A stretch of DNA of 34,947 bases from Zoogloea sp. (lineage in GTDB: Bacteria > Pseudomonadota > Gammaproteobacteria > Burkholderiales > Rhodocyclaceae). Under the pieces are notes generated by a model that did not search any database, had not been told where the DNA came from, and saw only the letters and a list, made by a program, of their open reading frames with translations. Location of the stretch: contig WBTZ01000002.1 of NCBI GenBank assembly GCA_009026175.1, positions 74,690 through 109,636 of the forward strand, in the 5' to 3' direction. The position numbers and the translations under genes are program-made. This document shows positions 1 to 7,375 of this stretch, piece by piece. Numbering within the stretch: the first letter of the stretch is position 1; each line of letters starts with the position of its first letter.

Positions 1-1021
1 GTGCGGCGCGCTCGCCCGCGCTGGGCTGATAGAGGGATTGCGAGAGCGCTTCCTCGTTGATGTCGCCGTTGTAGGTTGAGCCGGTGATCTTGCGGTAATA
101 CACGTTCCCCGACACCAGGGCGTCGTCGCTCAGGCTGTGCTTGCCGGTAAGGTTGAGGAACAGGGAGCGGTTGCGGGTGATGTCGGGCTGGGTGTAGACG
201 CTGCTGTAATCGTGGGCCAGCATCCGGCTTTCCTGCAGGCCGTTGCCGTTCATGCGGTTGTCGGCGTAGGCCACCGTAAGGTCGAGATCGCTGCGGGCGT
301 CCTGCCAGCCGAGCTTGCCGAACACCTGGCGGATGGACGACGGGGAGTTGGTGCGCCAGCCGTTCTCTTCGAAGTGGTTGGCGGTAACGAACCACTCGAG
401 CCCCTTGTCGTTGAAGCCGCCGTGTTCGAACTCTACGGAGCGGCGGCCGTAGGAGCCCGCCGTTGCCTGAATGGACGTCCCGGCATGGGTGCGCCCCTCC
501 TTGGTCTGGATGGCCAGCGCGCCGCCCAGGGTGTTGAGGCCGAACAGGGGGTTGGACCCTGGCATGAGGTTGATCGACGCGATCGCCGACTTGGGGATGA
601 GGTCCCAGCTGACCACGTCGCCGAAGGGCTGGTTGACACGGACCCCATCGAAATACACGGAGAGCCCCTGGGCCGTGCCCAGCAGCGGCGAGGCGGTGTA
701 GCCCCGGTAGCTCACGTCGGCCTGGTACGGATTGCCCTGGGTTTCATTGACATGCACACCGTTGAGGCGGCGGTTCAGGAAGGACGAGATGTCCAGGGCC
801 TGGCTGTCGTCGATGTCTTTTGCGGTTGCGCTCTGCACAGGGGCCGCGATCTGCTCCACCGGCAACTCCAGTCCGGGCAGCGGGGTCTGGCCGATCACCG
901 TCACGGTCGGCGTCACCGTCATCAGGTCATCGGCGGCCTGGGCATGACCGGCAAACAGGGCGGCAAGGGCAAGGGCGAGGGGGCGGACCCGGGTAGCGGG
1001 CTCGGACATGGACAGACGCAT
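1..1021 (-). CDS. TonB-dependent outer-membrane receptor (partial, C-terminus beyond window)
   Basis: Reading the minus strand from the ATG at 1021 gives about 340 open residues that continue past the left edge. The start has a signal peptide ([19 protein letters not shown]..., cleavage probably after GHAQA), a GGAG ten bases upstream of the ATG, and then a TonB plug domain: a TonB-box-like stretch [14 protein letters not shown], then the typical [20 protein letters not shown] and [20 protein letters not shown], and the [23 protein letters not shown] motif region of plugs. After about residue 180 the alternating pattern of beta-barrel strands starts. It would bind and import a metal chelate or other ligand in the outer membrane using energy from TonB-ExbB-ExbD, encoded divergently. 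The Fur palindrome at 1189-1209 points to iron. The ligand cannot be named. A second in-frame ATG at 1009 has no ribosome site. Confidence 0.93.
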   Translation of the reverse strand, partial: MRLSMSEPATRVRPLALALAALFAGHAQAADDLMTVTPTVTVIGQTPLPGLELPVEQIAAPVQSATAKDIDDSQALDISSFLNRRLNGVHVNETQGNPYQADVSYRGYTASPLLGTAQGLSVYFDGVRVNQPFGDVVSWDLIPKSAIASINLMPGSNPLFGLNTLGGALAIQTKEGRTHAGTSIQATAGSYGRRSVEFEHGGFNDKGLEWFVTANHFEENGWRTNSPSSIRQVFGKLGWQDARSDLDLTVAYADNRMNGNGLQESRMLAHDYSSVYTQPDITRNRSLFLNLTGKHSLSDDALVSGNVYYRKITGSTYNGDINEEALSQSLYQPSAGERAA

Positions 1022-1163
1022 CGCAGGAAGTCTCCAGATCGGTGTTTTCTTATCAATGGCGCAGAGCTTACGAGGCGCCACGCCGGGGCGCCATGGGAGA
1101 AGTTCCCGATATTGAGCTGAGGCCACCCGGCCGGAGAACTGTTGCACTGCGATGATCTTTGGC

Positions 1164-1192
1164 TTGACCCGCCTGTAACAAGATCATAAAAT
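1164..1192 (+). promoter_or_regulatory. Candidate sigma70 promoter of tonB-exbB-exbD
   Basis: TTGACC at 1164-1169 (five of six consensus bases), a 17-base spacer, and TAAAAT at 1187-1192 (five of six). The start point would fall near 1199, leaving a leader of about 125 bases before the tonB ATG at 1325. The -10 overlaps the Fur palindrome. Confidence 0.65.
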
Positions 1193-1209
1193 GCGAATCG
1201 TTCGCATTT
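1189..1209. promoter_or_regulatory. Fur box (iron-responsive operator)
   Basis: Perfect inverted repeat with nine-base arms aaatgcgaa and ttcgcattt around a three-base centre tcg. Arm sequence and spacing match the Fur sites common in betaproteobacteria (variants of AATGCGAAT-CATT-like half-sites). It overlaps the -10 of the tonB promoter, so iron-loaded Fur would block RNA polymerase there. The operator identity is inferred from similarity and context. Confidence 0.8.
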
Positions 1210-1324
1210 GTATTTGCGGGATCCATCCAGCCATTCCGCAATCGGTGCCCCTCTCAGCCAGCCAGCACGTGCCCGCAGGGCAATGTCGCAAGCCAGCCAG
1301 GAATTGCCCTAACTGGAGACCGAC

Positions 1325-2080
1325 ATGACGCTTGCCCTCAGCGCGCAGGCCCCTGCTGCAACCGATCAGCCCGTCCGCCCGGCGGTGTTGCCCCGTGCCG
1401 GGCTCGTATCGAGCGGCTTGAGGCGCAACTCCACCGGTGTGGGCGCGGCCATCCTCCTGCACCTTGGTGTGCTGGTGGCGATCATCCGCAGCATTGGGGA
1501 GAGCAGCCCGCCCGTCGTTCCGCCACAGCCTCTGATGGCCATCTCCCTGGTCACCCAGGCCGAAGACAAGCCCGCGCCAGCGCCCCGTCCGGTACCTGCG
1601 AAAGTTCCGGAAAAAACGGTTCAAAAGACGGTCCAGCCACGCACGCCGCCTGCTCCGCGGGTCGACAGCAACACCCGTCCGGTCATCACTTCTGCCGCCA
1701 CTGCCAGCAATCCCGTGGAGACCACGGCAAGCGCACCCGCCGCACCCGTCGCCGCTGCGGCCCCGGCACCCGCAAGGGAGGCGCCCGTTGCCGTCGTTGC
1801 CCCCCGCTTCGATGCGGCCTACCTGGCCAATCCCATCCCCGAGTATCCGCGGCTATCCCGCCGCATGGGCGAGGAAGGCCGGGTGATGCTGCGCGTCCAC
1901 GTCGGTGCAGATGGCAAGCCCCTGGAAGTCACCATCGCCAAGAGCAGCGGCTACCCCCGCCTGGACGACGTGGCCCGCGACACGGTGCTGCGCAGCTGGC
2001 GCTTCGTGCCCGCCCGCCAGGGTGACCAGGCCGTAGCGGGAACCGTCCGTGTCCCCATCGACTTCACCCTTGATTCCTGA
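1325..2080 (+). CDS. tonB: TonB energy-transducing protein
   Basis: 251 residues. A short cytoplasmic N-terminus is followed by one membrane segment at about residues 38-58 that carries the conserved histidine (H46, in AAILLHLGVLVAII). Then comes a proline/alanine/lysine-rich periplasm-spanning linker (about 65-155) and the C-terminal TonB domain (about 165-251) with YLANPIPEYPRLSRRMGEEG, VHVGADGKP and SWRFVPAR. It carries the energy of the proton gradient from ExbB/ExbD to outer-membrane receptors such as the one encoded divergently. The ATG at 1325 has GGAG seven bases upstream. It is the first gene of a tonB-exbB-exbD operon, with 38 bases to exbB, and is probably repressed by Fur. Confidence 0.95.
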   Translation: MTLALSAQAPAATDQPVRPAVLPRAGLVSSGLRRNSTGVGAAILLHLGVLVAIIRSIGESSPPVVPPQPLMAISLVTQAEDKPAPAPRPVPAKVPEKTVQKTVQPRTPPAPRVDSNTRPVITSAATASNPVETTASAPAAPVAAAAPAPAREAPVAVVAPRFDAAYLANPIPEYPRLSRRMGEEGRVMLRVHVGADGKPLEVTIAKSSGYPRLDDVARDTVLRSWRFVPARQGDQAVAGTVRVPIDFTLDS

Positions 2081-2118
2081 TTCCTCCGACCTCCCTCTTC
2101 CCCCGCAAAGGAACTTCC

Positions 2119-2847
2119 ATGAATGAACATACCTTCAGTCTCGGCCAGATCTGGTCCCAGGGGGACAGCGTCTCCCACGCGGTGGCCATCATCCTGGTCA
2201 TCATGTCGCTGGCTTCCTGGTCGGTGATCCTGGTCAAGGCCTGGGGCCTGGTCCAGCTGCGCCGCATGAGCGCGGGCGCCAAGCAGTTCTGGCACACCAC
2301 CAGTTTTGACGACGGCATGGCGGCGCTCTCCCCTGCGTCCGCCGACAACCCCTTCCGCGACCTGGCTGCGCGGAGCACCGAGGCGGTGACCCATCACGTC
2401 AACCACCAGGACGAGCTGCACGGCGTGCTCAACCTGAACGATTGGGTCACCAGCACCATGCGCCAGTCGATCGACGACACCACCGGCCGCATGCAGGCCG
2501 GTCTGTCGATCCTCGCCTCGGTGGGTGCGACGGCTCCCTTTGTCGGCCTGTTCGGCACTGTCTGGGGCATCTACCACGCCCTGGTGGGCATCGGTGCCGC
2601 AGGTCAGGCCACCCTGGACAAGGTTGCCGGCCCCGTGGGCGAGGCGCTGGTGATGACCGCCGGTGGCCTGGCCGTGGCCATTCCTGCGGTGCTCGGCTAC
2701 AACGCCCTGGTGCGCGGCAACAAGGAGATCCTGGCCCGCCTCAAGCATTTCGCCCATGACCTGCACGCCTACCTGGTCACCGGTGGCAAGGTGCGCCGCA
2801 ACCCCGCCCGGATCCACCCGCTGCCCACCCGGAAGGAAGCGCAATGA
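2119..2847 (+). CDS. exbB: ExbB proton-channel subunit (MotA/TolQ/ExbB family)
   Basis: 242 residues, usual for the family. Three membrane segments are visible: about 18-42, 131-157 and 172-196. The second holds the family signature VGATAPFVGLFGTVWGIYHA and the third EALVMTAGGLAVAIPAV with the conserved glutamate E175. A cytoplasmic loop of about 85 residues separates the first two, as expected. It forms the pentameric inner-membrane channel that with ExbD energises TonB. The ATG at 2119 follows AAAGGAA. The stop overlaps the exbD start as ATGA (2844-2847), which indicates translational coupling. TolQ is the alternative family member, but the neighbours tonB and a receptor favour ExbB. Confidence 0.95.
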   Translation: MNEHTFSLGQIWSQGDSVSHAVAIILVIMSLASWSVILVKAWGLVQLRRMSAGAKQFWHTTSFDDGMAALSPASADNPFRDLAARSTEAVTHHVNHQDELHGVLNLNDWVTSTMRQSIDDTTGRMQAGLSILASVGATAPFVGLFGTVWGIYHALVGIGAAGQATLDKVAGPVGEALVMTAGGLAVAIPAVLGYNALVRGNKEILARLKHFAHDLHAYLVTGGKVRRNPARIHPLPTRKEAQ

Positions 2848-3266
2848 GCTTCAATACCAGCGAATTCGACGATGACGGTGATGTGATGTCCGAGATCAAC
2901 ATGACGCCCCTGGTGGACGTCATGCTGGTTCTGCTCATCATTTTCATCATCACCGTCCCGGTGATCAACCACGCGGTGAAGCTCGACCTGCCCAAGGCCT
3001 CGAGCCAGAAGGAGGAGATCAAGCCGCAAAAGATCAACCTGTCCATCAGCGCCGATGGTGCCGTCAGCTGGAATGGCGAAGCCTTGGCGGTGGAGAGCCT
3101 GGATGCCCGCCTGGAGGCCAGTGCGGCCCAGCAGCCCCAGCCCGAACTGCACCTGCAGGTGGACAAGCATGCGGAATACGACCACGTGGCGCAGTTGCTG
3201 TCGGCGGCCAGCCGTCATGGGCTTGGCAAGGTCGCCTTCGTGACGGAGCCCGGCTCCGCCAGGTGA
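2844..3266 (+). CDS. exbD: ExbD biopolymer transport protein
   Basis: 140 residues. A short cytoplasmic N-terminus (MSEINMTPLVDVML) leads into one membrane segment (about 21-43) with the conserved aspartate D25 of the ExbD/TolR family, which takes part in proton flow. The periplasmic domain (about 45-140) has the usual INLSISADGAVSWNGEAL and PELHLQVDKHAEYDHVAQLL pattern. It works with ExbB to power TonB. It overlaps exbB by four bases and is the last gene of the operon. The next gene (ending at 3329) is convergent, and I see no clear terminator in the 62 bases between. Confidence 0.95.
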   Translation: MSFNTSEFDDDGDVMSEINMTPLVDVMLVLLIIFIITVPVINHAVKLDLPKASSQKEEIKPQKINLSISADGAVSWNGEALAVESLDARLEASAAQQPQPELHLQVDKHAEYDHVAQLLSAASRHGLGKVAFVTEPGSAR

Positions 3267-3328
3267 TGGCCTCGCCCAGCCTGCGGCCCTGTACCCGCCG
3301 GCTGAGCGCTACGCAGCTGAGACGCGGC

Positions 3329-4114
3329 TCATTTTCCCGGTTGGTAGCCGATACGTCGCCGGAAGGCTTCCAGCATCTCGTCGTAACGGCCGCTTGCCTT
3401 CAGTTGCTGCAGCCCATCTTCAAAGATTCCGGCCATCCGCTTGCCATCCGGATGCGCCTTCGAGAAGGCAACCCAGAAGCCATCCACGCTGACCCGCCCG
3501 ACTTGGCGGATCCGGCCCTGCAGGGACGGTTCGGCGTGGATGCGCAGATAGCCCGGCATGGTGTTCACCAGGGCAAAGCGGACGCGTCCCGTTGCCAGCA
3601 TGCGCAATTGCTGCGCGTCCGAGGTGGCCGCAAACCGGGTGATGGCCTGGTTCTGCATCAGCTCGGTCGGATAGGTGTAGCCGATGGTGACACTCACCGT
3701 CTGGCCCTCGAGATCCTTCAGCGTCAGGTGGTCCCCGGGCTGGTCGCTACGCGCGAAGATGGCCAGCTCCTCGGAGAACATCGGGGTGGGATGCCAATGA
3801 AAGGTGTTCCGGTTGCCCTCGACAATGGTCGCGTTGAAACACCCCACGGTACGGCCGGTCTCTGCGTAGTGGAGGCAGCGCGCAAAGGGCACGGTGAGGA
3901 AGCGGACATCGACGCCCTTGAGCTTGAAGACCGCCCGCACCAGTTCCGGCGTGAAGCCTTCCGGACCGCTCCGGTCCGCCTTGATCGACGAATAGGGCGG
4001 CCAGTCGTCCTCCGCGGCGATGACGATGGTCTCCTCGGCCAGGGCGGGATTCACGAAGGCCAGTGACGGGAACAGGAAACCCAGGAAGGCCAGTCGCACG
4101 AGGACGTGTTTCAT
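3329..4114 (-). CDS. Periplasmic solute-binding protein (SBP_bac_3 type)
   Basis: 261 residues. A clear signal peptide ends at ALA (residue 26), followed by a family-3 extracellular solute-binding fold: IVIAAEDDWPPYSS near the start, EGFTPELVRAVFK, VPFARCLHYAETGRTVGCFNA, then DLEGQTVSVTIGYTYP and GLQQLKASGRYDEMLEAFRR at the C-terminus. Such proteins bind amino acids or similar small polar ligands. No permease or ATPase is adjacent; instead its start overlaps the stop of the histidine-kinase gene by four bases (ATGA, 4111-4114). It may therefore deliver a ligand signal to the periplasmic sensor domain of that kinase rather than feed a transporter. That role is inferred from context. It is the last gene of the long minus-strand operon. 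Confidence 0.85.
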   Translation of the reverse strand: MKHVLVRLAFLGFLFPSLAFVNPALAEETIVIAAEDDWPPYSSIKADRSGPEGFTPELVRAVFKLKGVDVRFLTVPFARCLHYAETGRTVGCFNATIVEGNRNTFHWHPTPMFSEELAIFARSDQPGDHLTLKDLEGQTVSVTIGYTYPTELMQNQAITRFAATSDAQQLRMLATGRVRFALVNTMPGYLRIHAEPSLQGRIRQVGRVSVDGFWVAFSKAHPDGKRMAGIFEDGLQQLKASGRYDEMLEAFRRRIGYQPGK

Positions 4115-5739
4115 GAGGAAACTCCGATTGCTGGCATCGCCTCCGAGCCCTCCGATTCAACCGGCAGGCGTCGTGGCAGATCAAGCAGAAAGCTGACCCC
4201 GGCCCCTGGGGCAGACTGGAATTCGAGACGTCCGAGCAGTTTCCGGGTCACCAGGTTGTAGACGATGTTGAGCCCCAGGCCGGAGCCCCCCTGCCCCCGC
4301 TTGGTGGTGAAGAATGGCTCGAAGATCCGCTCGTGGAGCTCCTTTGGAACACCCACCCCGTTGTCCCGGTATTCGATGATGACCCGGTCCCCCTGCTCAA
4401 CGACGGTAATGTGGATTTCGGGATGGCGAATCCCGGTGAAGCCGTGCCGCAGGCTATTGAGGACCAGATTGCTCATCACCTGGGTCAATACCCCTGGCAG
4501 ACTCCGCATGGCAAGGCCCTCGGGACATTCGAAGCAGGGATTCACCCCACCTTTGGCCGTCTCGGGGTGGAGGCTCGCGATCAGGGAGTCCATGACCTGG
4601 CGGACATCGAACTCGCAGCAGGCCTCCGAAACCTGGTCGACAGCCGTCCGCTTGAAATCGCGGATGAGGTGGGCGGCCCGTTCGAGGTTCTTTACAAGCA
4701 TCGAGTTTCCATCCTCGATGACCTGGAGCAGTTCGGAGAAGCGCTCACTGGTCAGCGTGCGGGCCTCGAACCCGGCTTTCAGATCGGCGACGGTGTCGCG
4801 CAGCACGGACGATGCAGTCACCGCGATACCCAGGGGGGTGTTCACTTCATGGGAAACCCCTGCCACCAGGCCGCCCAGGGCGGCAAGCTTCTCTGATTCG
4901 ATGAGGTGGTTCTGGGTTGCCTGCAACTGGGCCAAGCTCTCCGAGAGGGCGTGGGTACGCTCCGCCACCGTGAACTCGAGGGAGTCGGAATAGCGCTTCA
5001 GTTTCTCCTCTGCCTCCCGGACATGGCGCAGGCTGCTGTCGATGGTTTGCAGGTGGGCATTGGTGACCTGGACCAGGAGCCCGATCTCGTCATCCGTGTG
5101 CCCGAGGGGCTCGCTCAGCCGGGCCTTTTCGGGTGAGTCCACATCCACCTTCACGATCGAATCGATGACGCTCCCCAGGGGACGGGCAACCAGGAGGTAG
5201 AACAGGACAAGAGTGATGGCGCTCAACAGCAGCGCATAGATCAGCGTTCCCAGCAATGTGACGCGCATGCGCCCCATGAATACTGCGCCGTAGTGGTAGG
5301 TATCGACGGTCAACTCCAGTTTGCCCAGGAGCTCCTTCCCCTCCGGGAAGCGGGTGCTCAGATCCCACGCGTAATCCCGTGTGACACCAAACAGCAGGTC
5401 GCTTGTTGACCTGCCCTCGGGATCGGCGAGTGGGCGCTCCCGCTCCGCAAAGACGCTGCCATCCGTGAGGACGATGCGGATCTTCGCCACGGCCGGATGC
5501 CGCAGCGCGCCATTGAGCAGTTCATGGGCCGTCCCGGGATCCAGGCTGAAAACGATGGCGGTTGCGGGCTCTTTCAACAGACTGATCAGGATCGCCATCT
5601 CCTCGTCGGGCTGCTGGCGGGCCTTGAAGTAGTCGGAGGAGATCTGGAGGGCGCTGATCAGGAGCCCGAGCGCGAGCGCGCTCAGCAGGGCTGCGCTGAT
5701 GAGTTTGAATGACAGGCTGCGTTGAACCGCGACTTTCAC
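4111..5739 (-). CDS. Sensor histidine kinase with periplasmic sensor region
   Basis: 542 residues from a GTG start at 5739, chosen because GGGAGGAGG lies five bases upstream. Membrane segments at about 10-30 and 160-186 flank a periplasmic sensor of about 125 residues. A HAMP-like stretch and a long coiled coil (about 187-285) follow, then HisKA with the phosphoacceptor H297 in GVSHEVNTPLG. The ATPase domain has the N box (NLVLNSLRHG, N428), DNGVGV (459-464), FEPFFTTK (473-480) and GGSGLGL (484-490). All catalytic motifs are intact. It probably phosphorylates the REC/HD-GYP protein encoded 32 bases upstream, linking an external signal, perhaps bound by the downstream solute-binding protein, to c-di-GMP breakdown. 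The pairing is inferred from adjacency. Confidence 0.92.
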   Translation of the reverse strand: MKVAVQRSLSFKLISAALLSALALGLLISALQISSDYFKARQQPDEEMAILISLLKEPATAIVFSLDPGTAHELLNGALRHPAVAKIRIVLTDGSVFAERERPLADPEGRSTSDLLFGVTRDYAWDLSTRFPEGKELLGKLELTVDTYHYGAVFMGRMRVTLLGTLIYALLLSAITLVLFYLLVARPLGSVIDSIVKVDVDSPEKARLSEPLGHTDDEIGLLVQVTNAHLQTIDSSLRHVREAEEKLKRYSDSLEFTVAERTHALSESLAQLQATQNHLIESEKLAALGGLVAGVSHEVNTPLGIAVTASSVLRDTVADLKAGFEARTLTSERFSELLQVIEDGNSMLVKNLERAAHLIRDFKRTAVDQVSEACCEFDVRQVMDSLIASLHPETAKGGVNPCFECPEGLAMRSLPGVLTQVMSNLVLNSLRHGFTGIRHPEIHITVVEQGDRVIIEYRDNGVGVPKELHERIFEPFFTTKRGQGGSGLGLNIVYNLVTRKLLGRLEFQSAPGAGVSFLLDLPRRLPVESEGSEAMPAIGVSS

Positions 5740-5771
5740 AAGAACCTCCTCCCTTTCGGGATGCCTGCTTC

Positions 5772-7316
5772 TCAGTGAGACTCCTCGTCGGGATATCTTT
5801 GCCTGATGGCGACGAATTCATCAAAGTGCTCGATGAATAAATCAACCAGCGCCGGATCGAAGTGTCTGCCGCGCTCGGCCCGGATGTAGGTAAGGATGTC
5901 GGCGTCTGGCCAGGGCTCCTTGTAGCTGCGCCGTGACCCGAGGGCGTCGAACACATCGGCAAGCGCCGTGATCCGCCCGCAGATCGCTATGCCCTCCCCG
6001 CTCAAGCCTCCGGGATACCCGCTGCCATCCCACTTCTCGTGATGATGCCCCGCGATCAGCGCACCTGTCTGCATGACCTCGCGACGCGAGCCCTTGAGAA
6101 TATCCACGCCGAAGTTCACATGCTTCTGCATGACGGCCCATTCTTCCGGGGAGAGCTTTCCCGGCTTGTGCAGGATGGCATCGGGAATGGCCACCTTGCC
6201 GATGTCGTGCAGCGGCGATGCAAGCTTGATCAGCGATACTTCCCGTTCCGACAGACCATAGAGCTCCGCCAGCCGTTCGCTGACCAGGGCCACCCGCAGC
6301 ACGTGGGCACCGGTCTCCCGGCTACGTGCTTCAACGGCGTCCGCCAGGGTGTAGACCAACTCCTTGGCCGTTTCCTGGAAGTCATCGAACAGGTTGATGT
6401 TCTCGAAGGTGATGGCGACATTGCGGATATAGAGTTCCAGGAGTTGCCGGTCGAGGTCACTGAGCGGTTCGTAGTGGGACACGTAGAGCAGATTGCTGCA
6501 TCCTCGCTTGCCTTGCATGTAAAGCACGTAGGCATCGCTGTAATTGCATGAGCGTCTGAGGGCAATGGCCTCCTTGAAGCGCGCCCCCACTTCCGGCGGC
6601 AGCTCTTCATACAGCGCCCCGGTGATGTAACGCACGAAGTCACCCGTGGCGGCGAGGATCCGGGGGTCCCGTTCGGTGTTGTCGGCGTCCGGCAGCTCCA
6701 TGCAATAAAGCGCCGAGTGTCCCAGGTTGAGCAAGGATGTGAGCTGACCGAGCACCGCGGATGCAAACTGCTTGAAGGTCGTGCTGTTCTGCACCGCGGA
6801 ACAGGATTCCAGCACACGGCTCAAGCCATCCCGCTGCGCCTCGATGACGCAGATGTCCCGGTAAGCGCGCAGGCTCGAATACAGCAGAGTGCGCAGCTTC
6901 TGGGTGGTCAGTTCGGTCTTTTCCTTGTAGTCGTCGATTTCGTAATCGCGAATCACCCGATCCTCGGGGGCCTGTCCGGCCTGCCCGGTACGCAGCACCA
7001 AGCGCGTCTTGCGATTGTTGCGCACTTCACGGATGTCACGGATCAGGTCCAGGCCCGCGTGCTCGGTCTCCATCACCACATCGATCAGGGCCAGGGCGAT
7101 ATCGTCGCGCTGCTCAAAGATCAGCCGCGCTTCCTGCGCGGACAGGGCCGACAGGAGTTCGATCCGCTGCTGCTGGAACTCGAATCCGCGCAGCGCGAGG
7201 CGGGTGACGGCGTGTACTTCGGGCTCGTCATCGACGATCAGGATGCACCATCCAGGGGCACGCTCGCCCTTTTCGTTGGAGGGTGACTGTGAAGGGCCTG
7301 GGGCGAAGAAATCCAT
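5772..7316 (-). CDS. Response regulator with HD-GYP c-di-GMP phosphodiesterase output
   Basis: 514 residues. The receiver domain is at about 22-150 with the acidic pair D29/D30 and phosphoacceptor D79 (LALIDVVM). A central region of about 155-310 resembles the DUF3369 domain often found between REC and HD-GYP. The C-terminal HD-GYP domain (about 315-500) has the HD pair H370/D371 in SPLHDIGK and HHHEKWDGSGYPGG with GYP at 433-435. The metal-binding and signature residues are present, so it should hydrolyse c-di-GMP. It lies between a diguanylate cyclase gene (59 bases upstream) and a histidine-kinase gene (32 bases downstream), the natural arrangement for a two-component switch over c-di-GMP. 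The ribosome site is weak (GAAAGA). Confidence 0.92.
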   Translation of the reverse strand: MDFFAPGPSQSPSNEKGERAPGWCILIVDDEPEVHAVTRLALRGFEFQQQRIELLSALSAQEARLIFEQRDDIALALIDVVMETEHAGLDLIRDIREVRNNRKTRLVLRTGQAGQAPEDRVIRDYEIDDYKEKTELTTQKLRTLLYSSLRAYRDICVIEAQRDGLSRVLESCSAVQNSTTFKQFASAVLGQLTSLLNLGHSALYCMELPDADNTERDPRILAATGDFVRYITGALYEELPPEVGARFKEAIALRRSCNYSDAYVLYMQGKRGCSNLLYVSHYEPLSDLDRQLLELYIRNVAITFENINLFDDFQETAKELVYTLADAVEARSRETGAHVLRVALVSERLAELYGLSEREVSLIKLASPLHDIGKVAIPDAILHKPGKLSPEEWAVMQKHVNFGVDILKGSRREVMQTGALIAGHHHEKWDGSGYPGGLSGEGIAICGRITALADVFDALGSRRSYKEPWPDADILTYIRAERGRHFDPALVDLFIEHFDEFVAIRQRYPDEESH

Positions 7317-7375
7317 GGCTATCTTTCAAGGGACTTAAAGGGTTGCCAGCAAATAAACAACGAAGGGGATAAAGA

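Larger units (their letters stand above)
1022..1324. other. Divergent intergenic region between receptor and tonB
   Basis: This 303-base region contains no gene. It holds a sigma70-type promoter facing tonB (1164-1192) and a Fur-like palindrome (1189-1209). On the minus strand a TATGAT (1183-1188) could be the -10 for the receptor, although no good -35 lies at the right distance. The Fur site sits across the putative -10 elements of both directions, so a single operator could control both transcripts. Confidence 0.6.

Noticed and set aside
137-1120. 327-codon plus-strand open frame
   Set aside because: It is antisense to the TonB-dependent receptor, whose plug-domain motifs and signal peptide are clear on the minus strand.
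3267-3328. Terminator between convergent exbD and solute-binding protein genes
   Set aside because: Only short imperfect inverted repeats (tgagc/gctca) are present, with no stable stem and no T-run.
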